A stretch of 45,555 nt of DNA from Bacteriovoracaceae bacterium (GCA_947377285.1 CANCFT010000031.1:1-45555); one strand, 5' to 3'. Counted from the first letter of the stretch, positions 28,003 through 37,159 are shown. The notes: generated by a model not told the origin, from the letters alone. Numbers and translations: made by a program.

Positions 28003-29889
28003 TTAGAGTAAAGTTCGAGGTTTTTCTTCTAGTGATTTTACCCATAACCGAGTGTCAAATTCTCGATTAAATTCAACTGCAGCAGGTACATCAAATTTAA
28101 GATTTTGAATGGATATTAAATTTTCATCATTGCTGTCATTACCGCCACTACTCCAATTTTGAGAACCAATAATAATTTGTTCGGCCTTCATTGAACCATC
28201 AAGTTGTCTGCGGTTTAGCGAGCCTACTTTATAATGATTTTTTCCCTTCCATGAAGACAAACGAACAGAGATCGAACCAACTTGTTGGTCTTTTTCTAAA
28301 TTCACCTTACCCAAATATGGATTTTTCATAAAGACATTTAAAACGCGATCACGAATCCAAGATGTTAATCCGTGTCCTAGTTTTGAATCAAAAACGATTC
28401 TGATATTGGCCCCCTTTGCAGCAGCGTATTGCATGGCCCTAACAATTTCATAACCTGTTCCACCAAACATCGAAATGCGAATTTCATCCCCAGCTTTAGC
28501 AGATAACAACATAGGTAGAATAACTCGATGTTCAGCATCATCAGTTGGTGCAAAATGAACTCTCAGATTAGTACCGTCATTAAATTTAAAAAAACGATTT
28601 GATACAGGATATTTATTTCTGTGAAATCTTCCAACTTGAACAGGATGATTATCGTCGGCGTTTACGACAAGTTTACTTTTAACAGGAATACTAGGATCAA
28701 AATTAAACATCAAATTAAACTCATCTAAAAATGCTTTTGAAATTAAATCATTTTTTATGTAAATAGACATATTCGAATTGGCTTCTGTTCCCATACAATG
28801 ATTAGAAAAATTGGCCGTTCCAGACCAGACAGATTTTATCCCTTCATGATTTTCTAATACAGCAAATTTATTATGCATAATATGAGAAGTAGACCATTCA
28901 ATTCGAACCCGAGATTCTTCAGGTTTTTTAATTCCATCATTCATGAGATGAATAAAACTTGGTGTGCCATCGTATTGAAAAGTTGTATGCATACCTTCAC
29001 TTATTTTTGAAGGGCCAAACAACCACTTATCTGTTTGAGTCGGTTGTAAATAATCAAAAATCCAAGCTGTACCTTTTTCAAATCCAGAAACGTCAATGAC
29101 TGCACGAACATCCGTTGAAAGAGTTTGCGAATGACTTTTAATTGATTCATAAATATCTTTCATACTTCCATTGATGTCGTCTATACCGTACATAGCAAGT
29201 GATAAACTTTTACCAACATCAGAATTTAATTTTTCAGCAAAATGTTTTGCCACTTCGCCACTGGGGCTGCCATCCCAAGCTTGAGTGAAGTAAACTTCCA
29301 TGTCTAATTTTTCTCCGGCCAATATAGGTCGACCTAAATTTTCAACTTTTGGAATTCTGAAATCAGCTATTGGATTAAGTATTGGTTTTTTCTCCAAACA
29401 TTCCCAGTCCACTAAATTTTGACAATCTAGAAACTGAGTACTGGAAATTAATAATCTTTGAATGGCTTTTAAATTTGAAGGAGTCTTCTCATCTTCATCT
29501 CCAGTGTCTTCTACTTCTTTTTTGTCTGGTGCAATTACAGTTGTTGCAGGAATCACTTCTCCATCTGGAGTAACGATAGAAGTTTCAACTTCCGCTTTTT
29601 TAAAATCGCGAGCAGTAAGACCCAAAAACATAAAATAATGGCGCAAGCGTTCTGTAATTTTTGCAATATCGTCTTCACTCATACCTTTTGTAGATTTTTT
29701 AAGTGCTATTTTTAAAGCCGTGACCAGTTCACCTTTATCTGTAGAAATTTCTGGAAAATCTGTTGGCGCTAAATTTTGTGTAACCGTTATTGCTGCGATA
29801 TCTCTTTTCGAATGAGGATTACTGACAATATAATTTCTTGAACATGAATTGATTAAAAGAACTAAAAGTGAAAGTAAAAAATTTTTCAT
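28003..29889 (-). CDS. Phospholipase D-like lipoprotein
   Basis: 628 residues. Signal peptide with lipobox INSC (Cys16). Residues 30-180 form a low-complexity, acidic N-terminal region. Two PLD repeats follow: first HKD His339-x-Lys341 (IMHNKFAVLENHEG, then WSGTANFSNHCMG), second His552-x-Lys554 (KNHYKVGSLNRR, then GSQNWSSGGNDSNDENL). The distal Asp of each HKD is replaced by a less clear acidic position, but the GS/GT-x-N motifs are intact. PLD superfamily enzymes cleave or transfer phosphodiester bonds in phospholipids, cardiolipin or nucleic acids. As a lipoprotein it acts at the periplasmic or outer face. It probably forms an operon with the paralogous lipoprotein gene downstream. An effector role against other cells is possible in this lineage but is inference. 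Confidence 0.85.
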   Translation of the reverse strand: MKNFLLSLLVLLINSCSRNYIVSNPHSKRDIAAITVTQNLAPTDFPEISTDKGELVTALKIALKKSTKGMSEDDIAKITERLRHYFMFLGLTARDFKKAEVETSIVTPDGEVIPATTVIAPDKKEVEDTGDEDEKTPSNLKAIQRLLISSTQFLDCQNLVDWECLEKKPILNPIADFRIPKVENLGRPILAGEKLDMEVYFTQAWDGSPSGEVAKHFAEKLNSDVGKSLSLAMYGIDDINGSMKDIYESIKSHSQTLSTDVRAVIDVSGFEKGTAWIFDYLQPTQTDKWLFGPSKISEGMHTTFQYDGTPSFIHLMNDGIKKPEESRVRIEWSTSHIMHNKFAVLENHEGIKSVWSGTANFSNHCMGTEANSNMSIYIKNDLISKAFLDEFNLMFNFDPSIPVKSKLVVNADDNHPVQVGRFHRNKYPVSNRFFKFNDGTNLRVHFAPTDDAEHRVILPMLLSAKAGDEIRISMFGGTGYEIVRAMQYAAAKGANIRIVFDSKLGHGLTSWIRDRVLNVFMKNPYLGKVNLEKDQQVGSISVRLSSWKGKNHYKVGSLNRRQLDGSMKAEQIIIGSQNWSSGGNDSNDENLISIQNLKFDVPAAVEFNREFDTRLWVKSLEEKPRTLL

Positions 29890-29987
29890 AGATTTCCCTT
29901 ACGTTGCAAAAGGCAGCGTAAGAGAAATTTTATCATGGTGAAAAGGTGTAAGATTAATTATGTTTTGAGGTAAAAACTTCCATTAGA

Positions 29988-30509
29988 TTAGTTGTCACTG
30001 CCACAATTAGTGTTAGAGAAAACGGCCATTTCATTATTTACTAAATCGTAAAATCCCAAAATTGTTCCAGAAGTATTGTTTCCACTTGCACTCCCACTGT
30101 ATAATTCTACAGTTGGTATCTTATTAGCAGCAGTTATAGATTTCAGTAGAGTGTTATACTCAGGATCACCTGAATTAATGTTTGAAGAATCAGCTAAATC
30201 AGAAACTGCTCGCATTGATCCTTTGTCATCTTTTGTATTCAAAGTTATCGCCACTCCATCATCAAAAAAAGGACAAATGGTATGAGCAGCTTGAGCTAAA
30301 GTGTTTTGTCTAATTTCTTGAGCTGTTTTACCTTTTCCTTTTAAGACGACTACTTTTTTACGAGTTGAATGTGTTACCAGCTCAGTTCCAATTATCTTAT
30401 TAGTTACAGACTCTAATAGAGTGTTTGAAAGTGAGTTAATATTTGTAATTTGGGATGCATAGATGTTTGAAGAAATAGTGAAAGCAGTTAAAAATAGTAA
30501 ATTTTTCAT
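29988..30509 (-). CDS. Small secreted protein (173 aa), unknown
   Basis: A signal peptide (about 1-18, NIYAS) is followed by a mature chain rich in Ser/Thr/Asn with a central KKVVVLKGKGKTAQEIRQN segment and two Cys (HTICPFF and NTNCGSDN) that could pair. GAGGA is 8-12 bases upstream of the ATG. It is followed on the same strand by the PLD-like gene after 98 bases. No family recognised. Confidence 0.72.
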   Translation of the reverse strand: MKNLLFLTAFTISSNIYASQITNINSLSNTLLESVTNKIIGTELVTHSTRKKVVVLKGKGKTAQEIRQNTLAQAAHTICPFFDDGVAITLNTKDDKGSMRAVSDLADSSNINSGDPEYNTLLKSITAANKIPTVELYSGSASGNNTSGTILGFYDLVNNEMAVFSNTNCGSDN

Positions 30510-30762
30510 TGAAAAAATCCTCGGTATAATTTGGGATTGATTTACCTAATGAGTAAAAGTGAGTAAAGATCTATATAAGTACACTGTAATGTTTACAAAA
30601 CTTTACGCATTCTAAATAATGAGTTGACACAGATTCGAGGCTAATGGCTTTAAAAGATTCAATCTAAATTCATACACTTATCAGTTTAACTTCGAAATAA
30701 ATAATTTACCAATGGTATATCGTTATACTCTACTTAGGTTTTATTTAACCGAAAGGTGTTCT

Positions 30763-31455
30763 ATGAAAAAATTAATCATTCAAATAAATGAACTAGAGTA
30801 CTCTTACCCAGGATTTCAAGAGCGAATCTTGAATAAATTTTCTCAAGATGTTTATCAAGGAGAAATCTTAGGAGTTGTTGGAAAAAATGGCGTTGGTAAA
30901 TCGACACTGATGAGATTGATTGCAGGAATCAATCAGCCATTTAGCGGAGATATAACCATTAATGGCACTCAATCACTAGATTTTAAAAATCGCAGAGACT
31001 ATTTTTTGAATTTTGTTTACCTATCTCATGATAAGACAATTCAAGGTGATTTAACACTACAAGAATATTGTGACATTCACTCTTGTCTCTATCCGAATTA
31101 TTCAAAAAATACTGAAGTACAATTAACAAAATATTTCGAGCTAAATCCTAAATTTAAAATATCAGCTTTATCTACTGGAAATAGAATGAAGTCATTTTTA
31201 TTATTTGCACTTTCGTCTAGAGTTCCTTTAATACTCATTGATGAAGTGACGGCGGTTTTGGATCCAGAAAATAGAGAATATTTTTTTGAGACAATTAAGC
31301 AATATGCTGATGCGGGTGTAACGTTTGTCATGGCCACTAATATAGTTGAAGATCTTGAAGGGTTTGCTGATAGAGTGTGGATAATAGACAAAGGAAATTT
31401 AACTCAATCAAATTCGCATAATATAAGAGACCATTTTAAAAAGAAGGTGGCATAA
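30763..31455 (+). CDS. ABC transporter ATP-binding protein with variant loops
   Basis: The ATG at 30763 is chosen because AAAGG lies 6 bases upstream; an ATG 17 codons earlier has none. In 230 residues: Walker A GKNGVGKS (40-47), signature LSTGNRMK in place of LSGGQ, and Walker B LILIDE with the following TAVLDPENR D-loop. The Q-loop position reads YLSHDK with no Gln, and the switch His is Asn (MATNIVED). The LSTG signature resembles export-type CcmA/YtrB families. Loss of both Gln and the switch His may lower ATPase turnover. The stop codon overlaps the ATG of the membrane gene by one base (TAATG), so the two form an exporter unit. Confidence 0.87.
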   Translation: MKKLIIQINELEYSYPGFQERILNKFSQDVYQGEILGVVGKNGVGKSTLMRLIAGINQPFSGDITINGTQSLDFKNRRDYFLNFVYLSHDKTIQGDLTLQEYCDIHSCLYPNYSKNTEVQLTKYFELNPKFKISALSTGNRMKSFLLFALSSRVPLILIDEVTAVLDPENREYFFETIKQYADAGVTFVMATNIVEDLEGFADRVWIIDKGNLTQSNSHNIRDHFKKKVA

Positions 31456-32249
31456 TGAATTCATATTTTAAAAAATATATTTTTGAATTAATTAAAAAGC
31501 ATGCTCTTGATCATTTGCTTGCCTTTGCTCTTTTTGGAGTCACTCTTTCGTTTTGTTTAATGAATAGTCGCTTCGATTTAATTGTTGGAATGTCGACACT
31601 TTTTATTTTCATTTCCCTTAGAACTAATAAGATTCAAATAACTCAAAATCTTATGTTAAATTATAAATCAACCGAATATTTGTTGCTTCCGTTAACAGAT
31701 AAAGAATTATATATTTTGGGTGGTTTAAATTACTACTTATCCAGCTTTCCTATGATTCTTATCATTCTAAGTTTGATAATGCCATTCGTGAAAATTGAGT
31801 TTAAAACCATTTCAACAGATTGGTTTAATTATTCATTAGTCATATTGATTTGGATAATCCTCATGGGTGCAAATGCTAATTTTAGAATTAATTTTAAAAA
31901 AATTAAATTTCAACATAAACTAATTTCTGTGTCTAGGTTTATAAGTATCTGGTTCATTTGTTTGTTTCTATTTATTATTTCATTTGAAATTGCTCATTAT
32001 TTTAAATCAACAACTGCTAATATATTGATGTTTATTTCAATGACAATACTCTACTTAATTTATATATTTTTTAATATTGGAAATAAATATTTAAATGAAC
32101 ATAAGGTATATTCAAATAAAAATTTTAAATGGTTTGATTTAATTAGTATACTTATAACTGTTTCTGTTATCTTCGTATTAATGTCTGGAGGTAATGTAAG
32201 AACTCGTTCTCCGGCATCAGCTTCAATTCATAAATTTCACCGGAATTAA
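31455..32249 (+). CDS. ABC transporter membrane protein (ABC-2-like permease)
   Basis: 264 residues with about six hydrophobic helices (from LLAFALFGVTLSFCLM through SILITVSVIFVLM). It overlaps the ATPase gene by one base, so it is its permease. The shape fits small ABC-2-type export permeases, but no family motif can be cited. The C-terminus is short and basic. What it moves is unknown. It is flanked on both sides by lipoprotein and secreted-protein genes, so a role in envelope export or defence is possible. Its 3' end converges with the second paralogous lipoprotein. Confidence 0.8.
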   Translation: MNSYFKKYIFELIKKHALDHLLAFALFGVTLSFCLMNSRFDLIVGMSTLFIFISLRTNKIQITQNLMLNYKSTEYLLLPLTDKELYILGGLNYYLSSFPMILIILSLIMPFVKIEFKTISTDWFNYSLVILIWIILMGANANFRINFKKIKFQHKLISVSRFISIWFICLFLFIISFEIAHYFKSTTANILMFISMTILYLIYIFFNIGNKYLNEHKVYSNKNFKWFDLISILITVSVIFVLMSGGNVRTRSPASASIHKFHRN

Positions 32250-32305
32250 GAAGAAACTGTTTAATTACTTTTAGTTCAACTCAAATTTTTGATTGAGATG
32301 ATTTT

Positions 32306-33670
32306 CTAATGGGCCATTATAATATCAACTACATTATTATAACAATCTATCTTCTTTTGTTTCTTTAAGTAAAATTCGGGGCAATCTAGCCCGGCCAAAG
32401 TTTTAGCTTCTCCATTAAGACAATTGGCATATTTTAAGTAATTTTTCCAACTCTCAGAAGTAGTTGGATAAATCTTAGTAGCGTAAGAAAAGGGATTTAC
32501 ATTGAGAGGTGTTTTTCTTAATTCAACTTCAGGGATATTACTTATTTCCGAAAATTTCTTTTCAAAAGTTGCATAGAAATTTTTTGCATAACTTTGATAT
32601 TCACTATCAGACATCCATGATGGTGCACTATTTCCATGCAAAAGACCTACTGCTGAATTAAGTTTTCCTTTGTGAACATTTCCATCTTCCCAAAGTGCAG
32701 TGAGTTTTGCATACTTTGTATTAATCGCAAAGTCTTCAAGCAAATATGTATCTCCTAAATCTCTTAAAATAATTCGCCCAGTTGGTTTCATATTTTTATC
32801 AAGTTCTACTAAAAAGTTTTGTGAGTGAGGTGAATCATACCATGCCCCTGTATAAGCAAAAAATTCGGCCAAAGCTTTTGCGAGAGGTTGATTATAGTGC
32901 TTATCCCAAAATTCTGACACATTTGTTGCACCATTCAACTTTGCAATTCTTGCTCCTTCGACTTCGTGTAAAACAGAAAAACCAGGCAAATAAAAATGTT
33001 CATCTTTTGGGACATCATTTAGAGATCGCATGATCATCCCATGATCTATTTCTTTAATCCCCATAGCAAAGGGTTCATTCATAATGACTAAATTTTCAGT
33101 CTTCATACTTGAAGTAACTTCACTGATCCATTTATCCATATTCCGAACTTGCTGAGCATCAACCCAAGTTTGTTTCTTATTCGTCCAATTTCCTCCAGTC
33201 TTATTTGTAGAAACTTTCAACGAAAAAGTAGCCCCATTATCAGGATTTACTAGAATCATAGATCTTGAAGCTGTTAAGTAAGCATCAAAAAATTTTTTTG
33301 GTTCACTGTCTAAATTATGCTTTTCTAAGAAATTTTTAACATCAAAATGCCATTTTGTATCTTCGGGATTTATTACCCAGCGAACATACTTCTCTCCGTT
33401 CTTTTCAAAAATTAATGAATCTTTCATACTCTGATCAAGTGTTTCTTCTACATCTTGTTGTAATAATTTTAGGGGGATTTCATAATGCTCTAATCTAATG
33501 ACTTGATTTGATCTCGTTGATACAGCATTTGCTTTAGTTTCCCACGTAACAAGTTGTTGAGCATTTTGCGAAATATGATGGTCTGATGCTAAATCTCGCT
33601 TAAGTACACTCTGGCAAGAAAGGAGTACGGATAGAGAAAAAACCAAGAGTAATTTAGTTAAATTTGCCAT
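32306..33670 (-). CDS. Lipoprotein B, paralog of lipoprotein A
   Basis: 454 residues. Signal peptide with a lipobox-like end VLLSC (Cys19). It aligns along its whole length with the protein at 26597-27961, with the same landmarks: VTWETKANAVSTRSN, LTASRSMILVNP, KVSTN.TGG, TGAWYDSPHSQNFLVEL and LRDLGDTYLLEDF. The invariant His282-x-Gln284-Asn285 and Arg303-Asp304-Leu-Gly-Asp set again suggests an IucA/IucC-like C-terminal fold, by inference. Conserved Cys near the C-terminus (YANCLNGEAKTLAGLDCPEFY, then KIDCYN) could form disulfides. It sits 35 bases downstream of the 313-residue exported protein on the same strand. The two copies are 4.3 kb apart, with divergence showing they are old duplicates. 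Confidence 0.8.
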   Translation of the reverse strand: MANLTKLLLVFSLSVLLSCQSVLKRDLASDHHISQNAQQLVTWETKANAVSTRSNQVIRLEHYEIPLKLLQQDVEETLDQSMKDSLIFEKNGEKYVRWVINPEDTKWHFDVKNFLEKHNLDSEPKKFFDAYLTASRSMILVNPDNGATFSLKVSTNKTGGNWTNKKQTWVDAQQVRNMDKWISEVTSSMKTENLVIMNEPFAMGIKEIDHGMIMRSLNDVPKDEHFYLPGFSVLHEVEGARIAKLNGATNVSEFWDKHYNQPLAKALAEFFAYTGAWYDSPHSQNFLVELDKNMKPTGRIILRDLGDTYLLEDFAINTKYAKLTALWEDGNVHKGKLNSAVGLLHGNSAPSWMSDSEYQSYAKNFYATFEKKFSEISNIPEVELRKTPLNVNPFSYATKIYPTTSESWKNYLKYANCLNGEAKTLAGLDCPEFYLKKQKKIDCYNNVVDIIMAH

Positions 33671-33705
33671 GATGATATCCTATTCAAAATTGTTAATTTA
33701 ATTTC

Positions 33706-34647
33706 TTATTTAAAAAAACATCTTTTTAGTTTAATTAATTTATATTTACTTACTAGCAATTCATTTCCTTCAGACTTTTCTTTTAAAATTTTATAAAATG
33801 CTTCTTCTGGACTAATTTTTTCTTTATCTGCGCGAAGACTGACCTCATTGAGAGTTTTTGTCCAAGATTCAATTTCTTCTGGTGACATGTCATTGATGAC
33901 AACTTTCCAAAATTTATTTGGATTAGATGAATCAATCAAATTTACTTTTCCATTTTTTGTTGAAATTTTTTTAACAGATTCTGTTAGTTTTTTAATATCC
34001 GGGCTTCCATTTTCTATTAATCCTAGAAATAAGGCGAAAGACTTTTCTTCTTCTGGAGCGACTATAACAGGGGTAACTTTTGAATAATCTCCCAATCCAA
34101 GCCGTCTCATTCTTGAGGAAATATAATTTTGAAGATCGCTCGGGTTATTTGGGATTACTTCATCTAAAATTTTTTTTGTTGAAATCTTTTTTATATTTTC
34201 AACTGTAAATTTAAAACCATTTTTAGTAAGATTTTCATTCACACATTCAGTGCAAGTGATGACTATAGATTTTCCGTGTCTATTGGCGAGATAAATAATA
34301 TGATTGACTGCCGTTACGATATCTTCTTTTTTAAGTTCTGCTTCACTTTTGTCTAAAAGAACTTGAAGTTCTTTTCTGACTTTGGCGTCTTGACCTGTGA
34401 CTGGAAGTTTACTTATTACGTCTAATAGTTCAGATTTAGTTATAGACTTTTTAGATCCAAGTGCAGTTAATGAAGTTGATAAGTAACTTTCAACTAATTT
34501 TGCATCTTTACTTTTTATTCCATATTTAGATAAGACTTCTACAGTTCCTGAACTGCTAATCATAAAATCAATAAGTTTACTTGTGCCTGATGCGTTGGCA
34601 AATTCAATTGTAAAAATAAGAATTATAATTATAATAAACTTAGTCAT
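33706..34647 (-). CDS. Exported protein (313 aa), unknown
   Basis: A signal peptide (MTKFIIIIILIFTIEFANAS) precedes a mainly helical, Lys/Glu-rich mature chain. It contains ITCTECVNENL (two Cys, possibly a disulfide) near 145-155 and a possible internal repeat of the type VENIKKISTK and ESVKKISTK. No family recognised. It is first in a two-gene minus-strand operon with paralogous lipoprotein B. A 421-base spacer upstream carries its promoter. Its secreted nature and partner suggest envelope work. Confidence 0.72.
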   Translation of the reverse strand: MTKFIIIIILIFTIEFANASGTSKLIDFMISSSGTVEVLSKYGIKSKDAKLVESYLSTSLTALGSKKSITKSELLDVISKLPVTGQDAKVRKELQVLLDKSEAELKKEDIVTAVNHIIYLANRHGKSIVITCTECVNENLTKNGFKFTVENIKKISTKKILDEVIPNNPSDLQNYISSRMRRLGLGDYSKVTPVIVAPEEEKSFALFLGLIENGSPDIKKLTESVKKISTKNGKVNLIDSSNPNKFWKVVINDMSPEEIESWTKTLNEVSLRADKEKISPEEAFYKILKEKSEGNELLVSKYKLIKLKRCFFK

Positions 34648-35068
34648 TTAACAGCTCCTATGCTGAATCATATCTAAGTTTTTTTCGGATTAATGCTTAT
34701 AGAGCTTGATAGAAATAAAAATGTATTAAATTAGTTTTGAAAATATTTTTCTAATTTTTAACAAACTGGTTATGTCGGTTAATTAATTCCGCGAATTAAC
34801 TTATTCATTAACTTGGCAAGTTGATGACTTACTCCCCAATTCTTAATTTTGAAATAGATTAAAATTTTAACAAATTATTAAATTGTAACATCAGTGCTAG
34901 CATTGTTCTTTTTTAGTTTCTAATAAATGCCTTTAAAAGCTAATCATGATCATTTTTGAATTGTATCCTGACTGGAACTATCGGAAATGGCGGCTTCTAT
35001 ATTTATATTGATGAATTATTTAAAAAAATATTTTAAAATAAATAAACTTAAAATAATGGAGACTTCAG
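34648..35068. other. Divergent intergenic region
   Basis: 421 AT-rich bases between the 313-residue exported gene and a small regulator-like gene. It holds no long frame, repeat or structured RNA that can be recognised. The downstream gene has GGAGA before its ATG. Promoters for both sides must lie here but cannot be picked with confidence. Confidence 0.5.
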
Positions 35069-35263
35069 ATGAAAACACAGACTTACAATAATGGTGATTT
35101 AAAAGAATTAAAAGTCAAGATTGATAAAGAAATCGTTGAAGCTTTTGAAAGAATGGCAAATCATACAAAAACACCAATTGAAGATCTTTTAGTTATCGCA
35201 ATGAAAAGATTTAGAAGTGCACATGGAGACTTTGATCCAAAATCTTCACATAATAAAAATTAA
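35069..35263 (+). CDS. Small ribbon-helix-helix-like protein (64 aa)
   Basis: A short beta strand (LKELKVKID) followed by two helices (KEIVEAFERMANHTK, PIEDLLVIAMKRFRSAHGDFD) fits the RHH DNA-binding fold, in which the strand pairs in a dimer. Strand-helix-helix length and the charged tail suit a small transcription regulator or orphan antitoxin. GGAGA sits 5-9 bases before the ATG. No toxin gene lies next to it: the following small frame is a secreted-protein relic. The assignment is by fold pattern only. Confidence 0.6.
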   Translation: MKTQTYNNGDLKELKVKIDKEIVEAFERMANHTKTPIEDLLVIAMKRFRSAHGDFDPKSSHNKN

Positions 35264-35323
35264 TTTTTATTAATTTAGAATAATAAATTTGCATATGAAA
35301 ATTGTAGTCTCTAAAAGAGATGA

Positions 35324-35761
35324 ATGAGATATTTAATATTTGTTTTTTTGAGCCTTACCTTTAATGAAGGCAATGCTTCTTTAATTTGTAATAATTATCA
35401 AGTGCCTAAAATCTATTCCTTGATGAGAACTGAAGTTGAAAGTGATATAGAAAAATTTTCTAATAAAAAGATTATTTCTGAATACGCTGGCACTATATTC
35501 TCGAAGCTGATCGCGGCGAAAAGTCCATTTATCACCTCATGGTATCAAAATGGAAATTTTTCAGGTAAATCTGAAATTGAAGTTGCAAATGCTTGGCGAC
35601 AATATTACGCGCGCAATTTTCTACTAATGAAAATGAAGCTATAAGAAATTTTAAAAAACATATTGGATCTTTTGATAGCTATGCATGAAAACTTAAGGGC
35701 AAGCCGTAAATACAAAGTAATTTTCAGCGCTCTCGCTGATGAATTGAAACGTCAGTTCTAA
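35324..35761 (+). pseudogene. Frameshifted small secreted-protein gene
   Basis: The frame begins with a signal peptide (MRYLIFVFLSLTFNEGNAS) and reads well to about residue 97 (ANAWRQYYARNF), then ends at TAA 35642-35644. A second frame continues the protein-like text (FSTNEAIRNFKKHIGSFDSYA), and the original frame reads on after the stop as MHENLRASRKYKVIFSALADELKRQF with a stop at 35759. Two compensating indels would restore a chain of about 145 residues. It is thus best read as a recently broken gene; alternatively the 106-residue form is used. No family recognised. Confidence 0.5.
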
Positions 35762-35828
35762 AAATATTTATGAGAAGATCGTTCGAACCAGGCTGGGAAG
35801 AAACTAAATAATGAGTTAGAATCTTTCC

Positions 35829-36440
35829 ATGCTTAATACAAATATTATCTTTTTCTTTGGTGTTTCTCTTTTGTTGGCCTTGATGCCAGGTCCAGACAAT
35901 ATTTTTCTGGTCACCCAGTCAACGATTCAAGGCAAGAAATCGGGCCTAATATTGGCCGCAGGTCTCTGTTCAGGTTTGCTCTTTCACACTGCAGCTGTAG
36001 CTTTAGGTGTTTCAGCAGTTTTAAAAACATACCCACTGGCCTTTACACTCATCAAGCTTAGTGGAGCATCTTATTTATTATATTTGGCATGGAAGTCTTT
36101 TAGGCCATCATCTCATAGCAGTAGTGGCGAAGGTAAGCATATAGAAGCTTCTAAGCTATTTTCTCGTGGTGTGATTATGAATATCACTAACCCTAAAGTT
36201 TCTATATTTTTTCTTGCGTTCTTGCCTCAATTTGTTGTGCCTTCTGATGGTGCCGTTAGTTGGCAAATGATAAAACTTGGACTGATTTTCATCCTGGCCA
36301 CAGCTATCATATTTTCGATTTTATCCGCAATCGCAGGGGCAATAGGAAAGAGGATTTTAAATTCAAACAAATCATTAAGGCTTATGAACAAGGTTGGTGG
36401 AGTTGTATTTGTTTTACTGGCCGTTAAGCTTTTTATATAA
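35829..36440 (+). CDS. LysE/RhtB family amino-acid exporter
   Basis: 203 residues with six hydrophobic helices. The family signature LALMPGPDNIFLVTQS lies in the first loop, followed by GLCSGLLFHT, the KLSGASYLLYLAWKSFR helix, and the second-half SRGVIMNITNPKVSIFFLAFLPQFV. This is the standard RhtB/LysE arrangement; the proteins export amino acids or homoserine lactones across the inner membrane, and which one cannot be told. The gene is single, with no adjacent regulator. No strong ribosome site precedes the ATG. Family call is firm, substrate unknown. Confidence 0.92.
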   Translation: MLNTNIIFFFGVSLLLALMPGPDNIFLVTQSTIQGKKSGLILAAGLCSGLLFHTAAVALGVSAVLKTYPLAFTLIKLSGASYLLYLAWKSFRPSSHSSSGEGKHIEASKLFSRGVIMNITNPKVSIFFLAFLPQFVVPSDGAVSWQMIKLGLIFILATAIIFSILSAIAGAIGKRILNSNKSLRLMNKVGGVVFVLLAVKLFI

Positions 36441-36559
36441 CCCAAATACTTCACTATCTTTTTTAATCCCATTTTTTTATATAGTGACTACGTAGCTAGT
36501 CATTAAGCTAATAAAGAATAGTTTTGATAAAAATAAATAACTATTGATAATAGAGAAGA

Positions 36560-36598
36560 GAAAAAATGGTGCCCGAGACGAGAACTACTAGGGCACCA
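36560..36598 (-). terminator. Rho-independent terminator of vapBC
   Basis: On the minus strand TGGTGCCC and GGGCACCA pair as a perfect 8-bp stem with a 16-base loop, followed at once by a T6 run and a pyrimidine-rich tail. It lies 151 bases after the vapC stop and ends that transcript. The surrounding 308-base gap (36441-36748) holds nothing else recognisable. Confidence 0.7.
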
Positions 36599-36748
36599 AA
36601 TGCGCTTAATCACCATTAACAACCCATAACTGAATATCACAATATTATTAATAGTTTAACTTAAAATTCTAAGGCTTTCTTTGTTGTCCATTATGTTCAA
36701 TTGTTAGGTGCTTTTAAGGGTTTTATCCCTGTTTTAGACCTCAGGAAT

Positions 36749-37159
36749 TTAAACCCAATTCTCTAATTGAAGACCTTCGACTCTTTTAAATTCATTTGTA
36801 TTATTTGTAACTAAAACAAAATCGTGAGCAAGTGCTACTGAAGCTATTTGCAAATCGTATGGCCCAATAACAGTTCCTCTTTTTTCGAGATTTGCTCTGA
36901 CTTGTCCGAATATCACAGCACTTTTAAGATCAAAGTCGACGACCTGAAAAGGTGTTAAAAATCCTTTTAGGGCCTCTAGATTTTTATCAACCTGAGTACT
37001 TTTTTCTACACCATAATATAGTTCTGAAACTGTAATAGAAGAGAGATAGATCTCATTTTTAACTTCAGCCTTTATAATGGCCTCTAATTTTTTTATGACC
37101 TTCTCTGGAGATTTTTTAATGATATAAATACAGATGTTAGTGTCGAGTAGATAGTTCAT
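36749..37159 (-). CDS. vapC: VapC-type PIN-domain ribonuclease toxin
   Basis: 136 residues. The PIN-domain acidic residues are present: Asp6 (LLDTNICIYI), Glu46 (ITVSELYYGVEKS) and Asp102 (IGPYDLQIASVA). The last site is NNTNEF, as in most type II VapC. VapC toxins are Mg2+-dependent RNases cutting initiator tRNA or other stable RNA. The start overlaps the antitoxin stop by one base (TAATG), the usual coupling. The end motif RVEGLQLENW is typical. The enzyme looks intact. Confidence 0.93.
   Translation of the reverse strand: MNYLLDTNICIYIIKKSPEKVIKKLEAIIKAEVKNEIYLSSITVSELYYGVEKSTQVDKNLEALKGFLTPFQVVDFDLKSAVIFGQVRANLEKRGTVIGPYDLQIASVALAHDFVLVTNNTNEFKRVEGLQLENWV

Noticed and set aside
36567..36598. 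TGGTGCCC ... GGGCACCA read as a tRNA 3' end or attachment site
   Set aside because: GGGCACCA resembles an acceptor end, but there is no T-loop or rest of a tRNA; the perfect stem followed by a T-run on the minus strand explains it better as a terminator.
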